32,094 nt of DNA from Candidatus Omnitrophota bacterium (GCA_014728075.1 WJMG01000043.1:1-32094); one strand, 5' to 3'; positions 8,701 through 16,728 are shown, counted from the stretch's first letter. Notes: a model not told the origin generated them from the letters alone. Translations and numbers: made by a program.

Positions 8701-11410
8701 GGGGAAAGATATCGTCAGGAACTTTTCTCCGGAAAACCCGGATATAACCGAGGTCAGTTTCGACGCTTCGGGTAATGTGGAGGCGGTAAAAGGCGCCGAA
8801 CTGACCCCGGATATCGAAGAGGAAATGCGGGAGATAAGGAACAAACTCTCCGCGTATTTCAACAGGGACAGGGGTTTCGGCGAAATAGTTTCCGTAAATT
8901 TCCTCGACGGCGTCAGGATGACCTTCCTCACGGCCGAGGGCAAGGAGGAGATATACCACATAAGGCCTTCCGGGAACGCGCCGGAATTCAGGAATTACAC
9001 CGCCGCTGAGACCGAGGAAAGGGCAAAGGAAATGGCAGGGCTGCGCTTTCAGATCGTGCCTCAGATAGTCAGGGACATGAAAAGTCCCGGAGCCCAGGCG
9101 GTCAGGAGGAACATGCCCCGGTCCGATACTCCTCTCGGCAAGGTCGTACAGGCCATACTCGCCGCCAAGCCCGTATTCCTTAAGCCGTACCTGCACTTAA
9201 AGGTGTGGGGCGTGAACGGTGTGGGCGAGTACTGTTACGGTATAGAGAAAGGTGACGACAGCTCGACCGCTTCAGCCGAAGGCGAGGAAGCGTCGCTGGA
9301 AGAGCTTGTCGATCTTGTTCCCGAAGAACTGCTGGGGAAAGGGGTCGTCGAGAACTTCGGGGCGTCCATACCTCTGGTAAAGATACTTACGCCTAAGAGC
9401 AGGCTTTCGGTGCAGTTCCACGATTCCAAGAACGAGCTCTGGATCATCACCGGCATAGACGAGGAAACGGCCTGGGAAACACCTTCGGTGATCATAGGTT
9501 TCAGCGAAGAGTCAGTTGAGCGTTACGGGGACGAGGTTACCGAAGCGTACCGGGAAGCTCTTGAAAGGTACGGCGACAGGCTTAATTCACTGGCCGGTAT
9601 GATGGTGACCGGGGGTTATAAAGGTCTTCTTGACGAGCAGAAGGATATAGTGAAGGCCGCCGAGTGGGCTGTCGAAAGGAACGGAGAGAACTTTATCCAT
9701 AACGCGCTCGAACGGCTTAACGAAGCCAGGGAAGATCTGGAATGGTTCTATAACTACAGGGAGGTGAAAGTCGGGGATGTGGTCTCGATACCCGCCGGTA
9801 CGCTGCACGCCGCCGGTCCGGGGCTTGAGATACTCGAACCCCAGATACCCGGGCCTACACAGTCGCTGGAAGACGGTTCTACATGGCCCGTAAGGTACGC
9901 TTTCCCTAAATACACCGCAAGAAGCCCCGAGGCTACAAAGACGCTTGATGTGGGAAGGGCCGCAGAGATGATACCGGATGTGGCTTTACCCGATACTCCC
10001 GAGGTGGTGATGGAAGAGGAAGGCCTCATGATGGAGAGGATGCCCGGGGGCTTCGCCGATAAAGGGCTTGAGGTCCGCAGGATAAGCCTTGAAAAGGGTA
10101 AAGAGCTTTCGATAAGCGAGATAGAGAGTTTTCACAGCCTCGTTACGGTAGAGGGGCGGGCCAGGGCGATCATTGGCGGAGTAAGCTACGATATACCCGC
10201 TGCCACTCCCGACGGAGAGATGATGGTGATACCTTCTACGGTAGATACGCTTACCATCGTGGCGGATGAGGACGCTCAGATAATAGATACTTTCAGCCCG
10301 GTCCCCGCGCTGAGGAGGCTGGAAGAACCGATCAGGAGCAAGGAGAACGGTATCGCCGGCACGGCCAGCGAGGAAAGGCTGGTGTTCGCGGATTTCGGCA
10401 CCACGGTCTCGTCCCTGGATGAACTTTACATAATAGACGAGATGGCAGTGCCCGAGGTTATATCTCCCAGGGAACATGTGCTTACCGTGAAGGAAGGCAG
10501 CGTAGATCTCGTGAGGAGCTCGGACGGTAAAGTGATTGCGGAGCTGGAAGAGGGTGAAAGGTATGTGGTCCCCGAAGGGTTCGACGATTACATAATAGTC
10601 CGTACAGGGACAGTGAAGAACGCCGTGGTAAGAGTGGACTATCAAAAGACCGATATCGAGGAAATAGCTTATTCGGTCTACAACATGGTCAAAAAACACC
10701 TTAAGGAGATCAGGGCCGGCCAGATAGACCTTTTCCTGCCCCAGCAGATGTTCGCCGACAGCGGTGTGGGTTCCGCTTCCTGGATGGAGAAGTTCATACA
10801 GGAGTACATAAGCGAGACCATAAGGATAGAGACCTATAATCCGCACGGCGGTCTCAGCGAACTAGCCAAAAAGTCCATAAACAAGGGAGCCGTGGGAATA
10901 CTCGTCGCCCCGAAATCGAACATAGACGCGCTTAAGGACCTGGACGAGGATACGGACCTTTACGCGAAAGAGATAAAGGAATTCCTCTACGGCGAAAAAG
11001 GAACTTTGAGGACTCTGGCCATACCGGACATACATAAGGACAGCGAGATCGACAACAAAGGATGGTTCTTCAACCGGGAGGTCATAGGAACGGCCCTTAC
11101 GCTCGCAACGGTAAAGCCTGAACAGATAAGGGAGCTGACCGTGAACGAGCATATAGATAACGCCGCCGCCGATCTCAGGAAGATACTGGCCCAGCTTACC
11201 GGCAGGTCCGTTCCTCCGAGATACCTCTACTATCTCCTGTCGAGGAACGAGATTGAGGATCAGCTTGAAGCGCTTCCCGCGCAATTCCGGGACGATACCT
11301 TCGGCTGGCTGGCTTTCCTTGTGAACAACCTTCTTCTTAAAATGCCTATTAAGCCTTTTGATCCCAGCGATCAACTGGAACAGAGAAGAAAGGTCATGTG
11401 GTCGGTCTAA
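2741..11410 (+). CDS. Giant exported fusion: EreA/ChaN-like + sugar NTase-like + phosphohexomutase + phosphomannose isomerase
   Basis: 2,889 residues; start set by AAAGGAG 7 bases upstream. A signal peptide is visible ('MKMMSVLLIFTFMFYNTSFA'). Domains, approximate: 75-520 EreA/ChaN/TraB-like ('VHIQDAHCN', 'VEGAEG', 'AGGFHTRG' near 475); 540-880 unassigned, with HEELH at 781-785; 900-1370 sugar nucleotidyltransferase-like ('HNGGKGER' from 1000); 1375-1530 likely beta-helix repeats; 1560-2110 phosphoglucomutase/phosphomannomutase ('FGTSGLR' 1567, 'TGSHIP' 1671 with catalytic-type Ser1673, 'DGDSDRP' 1826, 'EANGGF' 1911, 'RPSGNAPEFRNY' 2075); 2145-2540 type I mannose-6-phosphate isomerase (Q2225, H2227, E2232, H2356 at metal-ligand positions); 2546-2632 extra cupin-like; 2638-2889 unassigned. 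The three enzyme modules also exist as separate genes directly downstream. Export of sugar-phosphate enzymes is unexpected. The domain calls are family recognition; activity and location are inference. Confidence 0.85.
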   Translation: MTGIKRTGNPLMKMMSVLLIFTFMFYNTSFAVPEADIAPPEAADVSARPLLSEEVGVSIDAGTVKSRYDGESGKMVVHIQDAHCNYEAQSNINRILEQLTKECGINIISVEGAEGIVDTTWFKAFPDEEIRKEVATYFMKKGEITGAEFFSITSDFNGTIFGSETRDYYIKNLKAFTEVYPYKDMIEKYFQNTGNIANRLKSVIYTPGLREVDSKIREFDGKGLELSDYAAYLSKKTRDLRIDNRDYPNFGKLEKTLEYEDKIDFDIVDSERSEYIDLLSKTLSKKKMTELVGESIRFKKGHIKAVDFYTYLRELAKEHDIDMVHKFPNLFYYYIYTKLYEGIDNEKLFREIDLIETALKEKLFTSGTERKLDKYSSMLDMYVNLVNIELTNDDYDRLKAYQKEFTLSDVMSFLKSMVDKYGMNYAINGVPAQISSNMPRMIDFYEIAMKRDKALIDNTLNFLSNEDNDRCVLIAGGFHTRGIKKMLEAKGISYVVVTPKITKDVETPYIKVLTNQRTSLEDIITESAAMPGAKLSEEAPAAARAKFLGAQFRCQLVDMYLADDPELAEMAYLEDALSDREVAEDVMKGWVRENVDRWVSRMEKTVPEDLWKELSGDKWMSLSGAYLMLCEKAAENLGKPLDDRTKAVISGVFEDRFSPGSEHVKRGTQDSLTPEEVKAMDSAIKETLDAMEAAGIPRSRIEVPNEATGGVFVVLDDEIYAEAAGKYNAPGDVECHPGTRRSRLAFARGEIGYEDVEKRFYIRRSLFDKLSPGEKDTFAAHEELHIRIALGLVDPAEIAKFENEEAYVNHQIGADIRPIMASLGSVSHIEDLLREDVKYGSAAREHIESERGKIAALRATGDPSKTERAEALEDELEDYAKGVYTRRINLDRMQSVLTDKDYPGYDVIIVSSSTPEEVEAQQKALDKLFEGRSTDNAAMNNRVCVISALDDSEGGQIIGQFNTWRDAGKRFAAWAERNGLEETDLDSLVKSGDIKVAVYHNGGKGERASPATQALQNSRAKQKVVGKVKTAAKGEEVDIELMAGVVLSTAPLALSNDGSRIDTFWANQMAYGTLDFSELTRTNYHFDKFVIKVPEDPKKKDLFDYGTAVIGESGQIQKFLANKVLTRKNDETGLYEDNPDYAEEMRTLMEAPKGVFDFGSFSMGREMHYALMDYWTNVKNIFDVIDSSEDNKAGMSRDIDPALVQVIVPLANALSGKELPDLPDPETLRSMRSLERDEEGNIEMAAEKKAELMEAYGKLMSVIDDADAAAAIEKIYNNPEKQDFVLESIEFFILYNELFSDMDRVVGHIDMGENSHWFAYKRILDLSNEKFYMLSDIIGANQQIGPDGSVVMTDLSPDGLDAIRAEDARRMRGITNEEIAVFLVNGERIALTADQVKQGWRDEENDIEVRNSVIQGVTVLLPGSRVVNSVVNDSQGKIIAENSYIETTTAREIEAENSIVYYAVDPGTVRADKTLIADAFRPDIEDPRFGPGHTRMEAPIGYDPKGKEINDKTLFGTNVYTFKQVRDFSASRGEVNSEDLQKAARSDVFYDIVDRRSWVNLFKDLKFGTSGLRALVYNPGYGRDEEWLSDMDVYISTRGFIRFLRSRGDELVPGQDIAVGGDLRDSTPRIMYAVMQAVEDMGYKVDFVGRVPSPALAYYAMQKGIPSIMVTGSHIPDDRNGVKFTKKSGEVLKSDEKEILANVDKEREEEYSKTWAETKFNEEGLFKEPLDELPPVNDEAVELYVKRYAEVFTDRPLEGETVVLYKHSAVGKDIIQRIFEALGADVRVIAESESFVPVDTEKISDRTYDILAEAAKQEPFAIISTDGDSDRPLLADGRGKFLPGDKLGALVSMFLEPDFAAFPVSTNPAVAKSLSAEGVEIEQTKIGSPYVIAAMNEKLEQDPEAKVVAWEANGGFLTGSDWQINGNTLKALPTRDAALPLIAAMLLAKREGKTVAELIDDKLPPFATAAGVIDDNAKGTEDYTSAMGKDIVRNFSPENPDITEVSFDASGNVEAVKGAELTPDIEEEMREIRNKLSAYFNRDRGFGEIVSVNFLDGVRMTFLTAEGKEEIYHIRPSGNAPEFRNYTAAETEERAKEMAGLRFQIVPQIVRDMKSPGAQAVRRNMPRSDTPLGKVVQAILAAKPVFLKPYLHLKVWGVNGVGEYCYGIEKGDDSSTASAEGEEASLEELVDLVPEELLGKGVVENFGASIPLVKILTPKSRLSVQFHDSKNELWIITGIDEETAWETPSVIIGFSEESVERYGDEVTEAYREALERYGDRLNSLAGMMVTGGYKGLLDEQKDIVKAAEWAVERNGENFIHNALERLNEAREDLEWFYNYREVKVGDVVSIPAGTLHAAGPGLEILEPQIPGPTQSLEDGSTWPVRYAFPKYTARSPEATKTLDVGRAAEMIPDVALPDTPEVVMEEEGLMMERMPGGFADKGLEVRRISLEKGKELSISEIESFHSLVTVEGRARAIIGGVSYDIPAATPDGEMMVIPSTVDTLTIVADEDAQIIDTFSPVPALRRLEEPIRSKENGIAGTASEERLVFADFGTTVSSLDELYIIDEMAVPEVISPREHVLTVKEGSVDLVRSSDGKVIAELEEGERYVVPEGFDDYIIVRTGTVKNAVVRVDYQKTDIEEIAYSVYNMVKKHLKEIRAGQIDLFLPQQMFADSGVGSASWMEKFIQEYISETIRIETYNPHGGLSELAKKSINKGAVGILVAPKSNIDALKDLDEDTDLYAKEIKEFLYGEKGTLRTLAIPDIHKDSEIDNKGWFFNREVIGTALTLATVKPEQIRELTVNEHIDNAAADLRKILAQLTGRSVPPRYLYYLLSRNEIEDQLEALPAQFRDDTFGWLAFLVNNLLLKMPIKPFDPSDQLEQRRKVMWSV

Positions 11411-11447
11411 TACAGGGGGCGGAACGACGACAACAACGACTCAGATC

Positions 11448-11483
11448 AAAAGGGCGGGGTCTAGAAGACCCCGCCCTTTTTTT
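11448..11483 (+). terminator. Rho-independent terminator after the giant gene
   Basis: A perfect 14-bp stem, AAAAGGGCGGGGTC / GACCCCGCCCTTTT, with a TAGAA loop ends in a run of seven T (11477-11483). It begins 37 bases after the giant gene's stop codon and separates it from the next transcription unit. Confidence 0.92.
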
Positions 11484-11625
11484 AGCGGTAAGCGCCGGGT
11501 CAGGCCTTGGCTCGGAGACCACAGGCCATAGGGGCTTTTTGAATGCTTTTCTCCATGTCCGGTTTCAGGCCCGGTTACAGTGAAGGACGCGCCGGATCTC
11601 CACCTTTGGCCTTTTAACCTAATCC

Positions 11626-11654
11626 TTGCGGTTATCCCCGAATTATCATATACT
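11626..11654 (+). promoter_or_regulatory. Possible promoter for the nucleotidyltransferase-mutase-isomerase operon
   Basis: TTGCGG (11626-11631), 17 bases, TATACT (11649-11654). The -10 box is good and the -35 box is weak. It lies between the terminator of the giant gene and the next start codon. The rest of the 233-base gap shows nothing else I can name. Confidence 0.4.
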
Positions 11655-11716
11655 AATCTGATAACGCGGCCTTTCTCGGATAAAGGTGATCGAACACGCT
11701 GACAGGTTTCTATATT

Positions 11717-13639
11717 ATGGAAAATAATATTATTAACAATGCGGAGCGTATGGCACGGGCCGCCTCCCTCGGTATCGGGGCGGACATAGTGATAGTGGTA
11801 AACTCTTCCGATACTCAGGCTTCTTTCTGGCAGGAAAGGCTTACCGGGGATGACGGGGTGCACGGTTCAGGGGTGGTGCTTAAGAAGGACGCCATCGTCC
11901 TTTCAGTTTCCGAGGCCCTGTGGGATGGAGAGGCGGGGAACGGTTTTGGGACCCTGAACGGGTTCGTAGAGGCGGCGATGAGAGCCGGAGAACTGGGCGT
12001 TCTTGATATGGAAGACGGCCTGGATATAGAGGATATATGCGGCGCGATGCTGTCTTTTTCCTCGGGAAAGACCGTTTTCATGTTCCATAACGCGGGCAAG
12101 GGCACCCGGGTATCTCCGCTTCCCGCCGCTGAAGCCAACTCCAAGCCCAACATCAGGCTTCCGGGAATGATAACCGTGACAGATACCGAAGGGACCCGTT
12201 CCGAGCCCATGACCATGCTGGAGGCCGTGCTAAGGGAGACGAGTGTTTACGCTCCTTCCCGAAAAGAAAGGCTCTGTGTGTTCTGGGGGGACCAGGTTAT
12301 CTTGAACGAGGAAAATATCGATAATGCCCCGGCGTTTCCCGTAGAGATATTCGGCGAGGTCGTGCCTCTTAACGAGGGAATCAGTTCTTACGGTGTCCTG
12401 CTCCCCCGGGAAGACGGGGGGATAGCCCAGAGAGAAAAACTTCCCCTTGATGAGGTCAGGAAGCTCCTGCCTCCCGGATCTGAAGAAGTCTGCAGGAGCA
12501 TAGGTTCTTTTACCGTCTCTTTCGGTTTTCTCGAAGCGCTTATAAGTATGCCGTATAACCTAGAGGCCCTTAAGCGCAGGAAGGGCCGGTCGGATACGGA
12601 CCCCGACTGGTGGCAGCCGCTTACTTCAGAGAGGCGGGAATACATCGGGGTTATGCGGGCTAAGGGGGTCCCGCCCGAAGAGGCCGGATCCGCCTGGGAC
12701 AGGATGAAAGAACTCAAAGAAGAATTCTTTACACGCGCCGCTCCGGAAACCACCGGAAAGCCTCTTGTGGGAGCCAGTAATGTAGGGAGGGATTCTTACT
12801 GGTGGGATTACGGACAGAACAGGTTTTATTTGAGGAATACCCGGCTGTTGACCTCCGACTCCCTTGAAGGAAGGGCCGCAAGGGTGTTTTTCGGTGTGGC
12901 CGAGGATAAATGGACGGTAGACTCCGAGACCGGTCCGGGATTCAGTTCGGAGGACTCAGTGATCATAGCTTCGGGCATAAAGAGGGGTAGTGTCAAGAAC
13001 TGTGTTATAATCGATTCCGAAATAGAAGAGGTCTACGCGGAAGATTCGGTGGTAATAGGGAGCCGTGTCATCGACCTCAAGGCTTATGGCTCTCTATGTT
13101 ACGGCGTCGCCGCCCGTGAAGTGAACCTGATGGGAGGAAAGGTGCTCGCGCATGTTTTCGTGCCTGGAGAGAGGCTTCCCGTGGAGATGAGGACGGACAT
13201 CGCCCGGGACGGGACAAAGGACTGGAAAGCCCGGGAAGGGAAGGGCGCGTTCGTTTACGACAATCTATATACCTATCCGGAAATAGCGCGGATGATGTCT
13301 AATGCTACAATAAAGGATGTCAGAAAAGCGAGGAACATTTTTGAGAACGGGATGCGGGAGAGAGCTTTTCCCGCTCCCTCCGCGAGAGTGAAGGAGCTCT
13401 CCTCCAGAAGGGGCGTTCCCGAAGAAGAAGCCAGGATGGCCGTTGCCCGGAGAATGCTCGCTTTCGGGGATGTAAGCTCGTTCACCGCTCGGGGGTATGC
13501 CGAAATTTTCGATATTCAGGGCCCCTGCGCCCTTTCACGGGCCGATCGGGAGCTGAAAAGATTAACAGGGGAAAATAACGGAAAGGAAGACCATGACGGA
13601 GAGCAGGCCTATGCTAAAGGACAGGAAGGAAATACTTAA
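11717..13639 (+). CDS. Sugar-nucleotidyltransferase-like protein with beta-helix domain
   Basis: 640 residues. The loop 'HNAGKGTRVSPLP' (H124 onward), with 'SKPNIRLPG' after it, resembles the nucleotide-binding G-x-G-T-R...K-P loop of sugar-1-phosphate nucleotidyltransferases, which join a sugar-1-phosphate and an NTP. Later segments such as 'SEDSVIIASGIKRGSVKNCVIIDSEIEEVYAEDSVVIGSRVI' look like the hexapeptide-type left-handed beta-helix that follows this domain in GlmU- and GlgC-type enzymes. It parallels residues about 900-1530 of the giant protein upstream. There is no signal peptide, so it is probably cytoplasmic. A mannose-1-phosphate substrate is inferred from the mutase and isomerase genes that follow; sequence alone does not show which sugar or NTP is used. 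The ribosome-binding site is weak, so the start is uncertain. Confidence 0.72.
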   Translation: MENNIINNAERMARAASLGIGADIVIVVNSSDTQASFWQERLTGDDGVHGSGVVLKKDAIVLSVSEALWDGEAGNGFGTLNGFVEAAMRAGELGVLDMEDGLDIEDICGAMLSFSSGKTVFMFHNAGKGTRVSPLPAAEANSKPNIRLPGMITVTDTEGTRSEPMTMLEAVLRETSVYAPSRKERLCVFWGDQVILNEENIDNAPAFPVEIFGEVVPLNEGISSYGVLLPREDGGIAQREKLPLDEVRKLLPPGSEEVCRSIGSFTVSFGFLEALISMPYNLEALKRRKGRSDTDPDWWQPLTSERREYIGVMRAKGVPPEEAGSAWDRMKELKEEFFTRAAPETTGKPLVGASNVGRDSYWWDYGQNRFYLRNTRLLTSDSLEGRAARVFFGVAEDKWTVDSETGPGFSSEDSVIIASGIKRGSVKNCVIIDSEIEEVYAEDSVVIGSRVIDLKAYGSLCYGVAAREVNLMGGKVLAHVFVPGERLPVEMRTDIARDGTKDWKAREGKGAFVYDNLYTYPEIARMMSNATIKDVRKARNIFENGMRERAFPAPSARVKELSSRRGVPEEEARMAVARRMLAFGDVSSFTARGYAEIFDIQGPCALSRADRELKRLTGENNGKEDHDGEQAYAKGQEGNT

Positions 13640-15287
13640 GGATATTGAACCCATCAGGTTCGGTACGAGCGGACTGAGGGACCTTGTCAGCGCGATGACG
13701 GACATGGAATGCTATATAAACGCCCGCGGGTTCATCCGTTTCCTTAAGGAGAGAGGAGAGATTTCCGCCGGTGAAAGAATAGCCGTAGGCGGTGACAGGC
13801 GTTCCAGCACGCCCCGGATAATAGCCGCGGTGGTGGAAGCGGTGAGAGCCGAAGCCTGCGGCGCGGTCTACACGGGGCTTGTACCGTCCCCTGTATTGGC
13901 GAATTATTCTCTCCGCTCCGGTATGCCCAGCATAATGGTGACCGGCAGCCATATCCCCGATGACAGGAACGGGATAAAGTTCACCAAAACGACGGGGGAG
14001 GTGCTGAAGTCCGACGAAGCGGATATATTGCGTAATGTTGCTTCCGCGAGGGAAGAGGAGTATTCAAAGAGCTGGGACGAAACGGCTTTCGGCGCTGACG
14101 GTATGTTCAGAGAGGGGAAAGAGCTTCCCGAGGCCTCGGACGAAGCCGAAAAGATGTATCTGAAAAGGTATCTGGATGTTTTCCCCCCGGATTGCCTCAA
14201 GGGCCGGAAAATAGTTCTGTACCAGCATTCGGCAGTGGGAAGGGACCTGGTCGCGGCCGTTTTTTCCGGGCTCGGGGCGGAGGTCGTTCCGGTGGGAAGA
14301 AGCGAAGAATTCGTTCCGGTGGATACCGAGAAAATATCCGCTTCAACCGCGGATATCCTTTCACGGTCCGCCCGGGAGCACTCTCCTTTCGCCATAATAT
14401 CAACCGACGGGGATTCGGACAGGCCGCTGCTTGCCGACGAGAACGGGCATTTCCTGCCCGGGGACAAGCTGGGAGCTCTCGTTTCGATGTACCTTGAACC
14501 CGATTTCGCGGCCATACCCGTCAGCGTGAACCCCGCCGTGGTAAAAGCCCTTGCCGCCGAAGGGATAGAGGTGCGTCAGACCAGGATAGGGTCTCCCTAT
14601 GTTATAGCCGCGATGAACGACAAACTGGCGGAAGATCCGGAAGCCGGGGTCGTGAGCTGGGAATCGAACGGCGGTTTTCTTACGGGAAGCGACTGGAACA
14701 TAGACGGTAAGCGGCTTCCCGCGCTTCCTACGCGTGACGCGGTGCTTCCCATGCTGGCGGTCATGCTTCTGGCGGCGCGCGAGGATAAAAAGATCTCGGA
14801 AGTGGCCTCCTCCAAACTGCCTCCGTTCTATACAGCGGCGGGGGTGGTCGATAATAAGGACGAGGGCGCCGAAAGTTATACCTCGGAAATGGGGCGCGAG
14901 ATAATACGCTCTTTTTCACCGGATAAGGCGCCGGTCAGGGAGGCGGAGTTCGATGTTTCGGGTCAGGCGGCCGTCCTTAAAGCTGAGTGCGGTGAACGGA
15001 CGCCGGAACTGGACAGGGAGCTCCTGGAAATAAGGTCCCGGCTAAAGAAGTATTTCAGCCCGGATAAAGGGTTCGGCGAAATAAAGTCGCTGAACTTCCT
15101 TGACGGCATAAGGATCACTTTCGTTACGGCTGAAGGCAGGGAAGAAGTATCCCACCTCAGGCCTTCCGGTAACGCCCCCGAGTTCAGGAATTACGCCGCG
15201 GCGGGATCGGAAGAAAGGGCTAAAGAGATAGCGGATAAGCGGTACGAGATAGTTCCGGAAATGGTCGCCGACATAGGCGCGGGATAA
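13593..15287 (+). CDS. Phosphomannomutase/phosphoglucomutase
   Basis: 564 residues, alpha-D-phosphohexomutase family, interconverting hexose-6-phosphate and hexose-1-phosphate. All four family motifs are visible: 'FGTSGLRDL' (23), phosphoserine loop 'TGSHIPDDRNG' (117; Ser119), metal loop 'DGDSDRP' (272), sugar-binding 'ESNGGF' (357) and phosphate-binding 'RPSGNAPEFRNY' (523). The loops are of the TGSHIP/DGDSDR variety rather than the textbook TASHNP/DGDGDR. The start at 13593 is preceded by AAAGGAAG and overlaps the end of the upstream gene by 47 bases, which suggests translational coupling. It is very similar over its whole length to residues 1560-2110 of the giant protein, with long identical stretches around each motif. 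Mannose specificity is inferred from the adjacent isomerase. Confidence 0.9.
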   Translation: MTESRPMLKDRKEILKDIEPIRFGTSGLRDLVSAMTDMECYINARGFIRFLKERGEISAGERIAVGGDRRSSTPRIIAAVVEAVRAEACGAVYTGLVPSPVLANYSLRSGMPSIMVTGSHIPDDRNGIKFTKTTGEVLKSDEADILRNVASAREEEYSKSWDETAFGADGMFREGKELPEASDEAEKMYLKRYLDVFPPDCLKGRKIVLYQHSAVGRDLVAAVFSGLGAEVVPVGRSEEFVPVDTEKISASTADILSRSAREHSPFAIISTDGDSDRPLLADENGHFLPGDKLGALVSMYLEPDFAAIPVSVNPAVVKALAAEGIEVRQTRIGSPYVIAAMNDKLAEDPEAGVVSWESNGGFLTGSDWNIDGKRLPALPTRDAVLPMLAVMLLAAREDKKISEVASSKLPPFYTAAGVVDNKDEGAESYTSEMGREIIRSFSPDKAPVREAEFDVSGQAAVLKAECGERTPELDRELLEIRSRLKKYFSPDKGFGEIKSLNFLDGIRITFVTAEGREEVSHLRPSGNAPEFRNYAAAGSEERAKEIADKRYEIVPEMVADIGAG

Positions 15288-15362
15288 AAGTCCCGCAGGG
15301 AAAAACAGGGAACGGACAGAGATCTATACTAAAGCATAAGCTTAAAGTGAAAGGGAGGAAAG

Positions 15363-16562
15363 GTGAACAGCGATACCGAAAGATCGAAAGCCGCAATGAA
15401 AATAGCTGACGCTGTCAGGCGGGGGGAACCCGTGTACCTTGAGCCGTACCGGGAGCCCAAGGTCTGGGGGGTGGAAGGCATCGGCGAATACTGGTACGGC
15501 GCCGAGGAGGGAGAAAAGAGTTCGATAGCTGTCTCCGGCGGCTGCAGGTCCCCTTTTTCGGAAGTTATGAAGATTTGCGCGCCGGAAGTTCTGGGGAAAA
15601 AGGTTGTACGGTCCTTCGGGGCGAGGCTCCCTCTGGTCAAGATACTCACACCGAAGAACAGGCTTTCCGTCCAGTTCCACGACGCGAAGAACGAGTTGTG
15701 GGTCGTAACCGGTGTGGACAGGGAAGTTGCCTGGGAGACCCCGGCGGTGATAATCGGTTTCAGTCCGGAAAAAGTGGAAGCGTTCGGTAGCGGTGTAACG
15801 GAGAAATACCGGGACGCGCTTGAGATCTACGGGGACAGGCTGGACGCTCTCGTGCAGACCATGATATCTTCCGGGCTCGAAAGAGAGATGGAGAGGGTAA
15901 AGAACGCGGCGGTGGCGGCCGAAAATCCTGACGCAAGCCCGGATGTGAAGAAGGCCCTTGAGGAATTCAGGCGTGCCGAGGAGGAGCTTGAGAGTTTCTA
16001 TAATTACAGGCCCGTAGGCGTCGGGGATGTCGTGGCCGTGCCTTCAGGCACACTTCACGCGGCGGGACCGGGCATAGAGATAGTCGAGCCGCAGATACCC
16101 GGCCCTACGCAGTCACTTGAGGACGGGGCCACTTATCCCGTGAGATACGCTTTTCCCGGATACGCCTCCAGATACCCCGGGGCCGGGAAAACCCTGGATG
16201 TGGAGAGGTGCGGGGAGATGAAGCCTGAAGTGGCGCCTGAGGACGCGCCCGAGGTCCTGAACGACACGGAAGATATAAAACTGGAAAGGCTGCCGGGCAA
16301 CTTTTCGGACAAGGGCCTTGAGGTCAACAGGATAACCCTGTCCCCCGGAGCCGCTTACTCCGTGAGCGGGAACGGCAGCTTTCACAGCCTTGTGGCAGTG
16401 GAGGGAAGCGCGGATATAGCGGTCGGGGAAAATAAGAGGGGAATACCGGAAGCTGTCCCGGGCGGTAGAATGCTTCTGGTACCCGCCTCGGCCGGGGATT
16501 ATGTGATATCGTCGGATAACGGGGCAAGGATCATAGATACTTTCAGCCCCGTGAAAGAGTGA
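15363..16562 (+). CDS. manA: Type I mannose-6-phosphate isomerase
   Basis: 399 residues; interconverts fructose-6-phosphate and mannose-6-phosphate. 'LSVQFHDAKNELW' (Q104, H106, E111) and 'VPSGTLHAAGPG' (H232) correspond to the zinc ligands of the cupin-type PMI family ('QVHP...E' and 'PAGTIHA'). The C-terminal part ('NGSFHSLVAVEGSADI...') is the second cupin half. The GTG start has GGGAGG four bases upstream. It is the last gene of the three-gene operon, 75 bases after the mutase gene, and is followed by a terminator. It parallels residues about 2145-2540 of the giant protein but lacks the extra cupin and C-terminal domains found there. The gene symbol is by family and not proven by orthology. 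Confidence 0.87.
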   Translation: MNSDTERSKAAMKIADAVRRGEPVYLEPYREPKVWGVEGIGEYWYGAEEGEKSSIAVSGGCRSPFSEVMKICAPEVLGKKVVRSFGARLPLVKILTPKNRLSVQFHDAKNELWVVTGVDREVAWETPAVIIGFSPEKVEAFGSGVTEKYRDALEIYGDRLDALVQTMISSGLEREMERVKNAAVAAENPDASPDVKKALEEFRRAEEELESFYNYRPVGVGDVVAVPSGTLHAAGPGIEIVEPQIPGPTQSLEDGATYPVRYAFPGYASRYPGAGKTLDVERCGEMKPEVAPEDAPEVLNDTEDIKLERLPGNFSDKGLEVNRITLSPGAAYSVSGNGSFHSLVAVEGSADIAVGENKRGIPEAVPGGRMLLVPASAGDYVISSDNGARIIDTFSPVKE

Positions 16563-16580
16563 TCCCGGGGCGGTTTTTTT
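16546..16580 (+). terminator. Terminator overlapping the end of the isomerase gene
   Basis: GCCCCG (16546-16551) pairs with CGGGGC (16566-16571) around a 14-base loop that includes the stop codon, followed by GG and seven T. The stem is short, so this is a moderate call. Confidence 0.5.
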
Positions 16581-16650
16581 CAGCCGGAAAAGATGGGATA
16601 AAGACCGGGGCAGGCTTTTGCAATACTTTTTACATGGGTATAAGATAAGT

Positions 16651-16679
16651 TTGACACCTTTGGTGAATTTTTGTAGAAT
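16651..16679 (+). promoter_or_regulatory. Strong sigma70-type promoter of the mannan-type locus
   Basis: TTGACA (16651-16656), 17 bases, TAGAAT (16674-16679), upstream of the first permease. The spacer side of the -35 box carries a small inverted repeat, CACC-TTT-GGTG (16655-16665), placed where a repressor such as the ROK protein of this locus could block RNA polymerase. The operator role is inference. Confidence 0.7.
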
Positions 16680-16728
16680 ATGAGCTCAAATAAGCGCTGA
16701 GGAACAGCATATAAACCTAGAGGCGGGA

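Noticed and set aside
7814-9196. 460-residue minus-strand open frame
   Set aside because: Antisense shadow of the phosphohexomutase region, whose plus-strand motifs are unmistakable.
10862-11374. Minus-strand frames of the C-terminal region of the giant gene
   Set aside because: No ribosome-binding site or recognisable family; opposite strand of a continuous gene.
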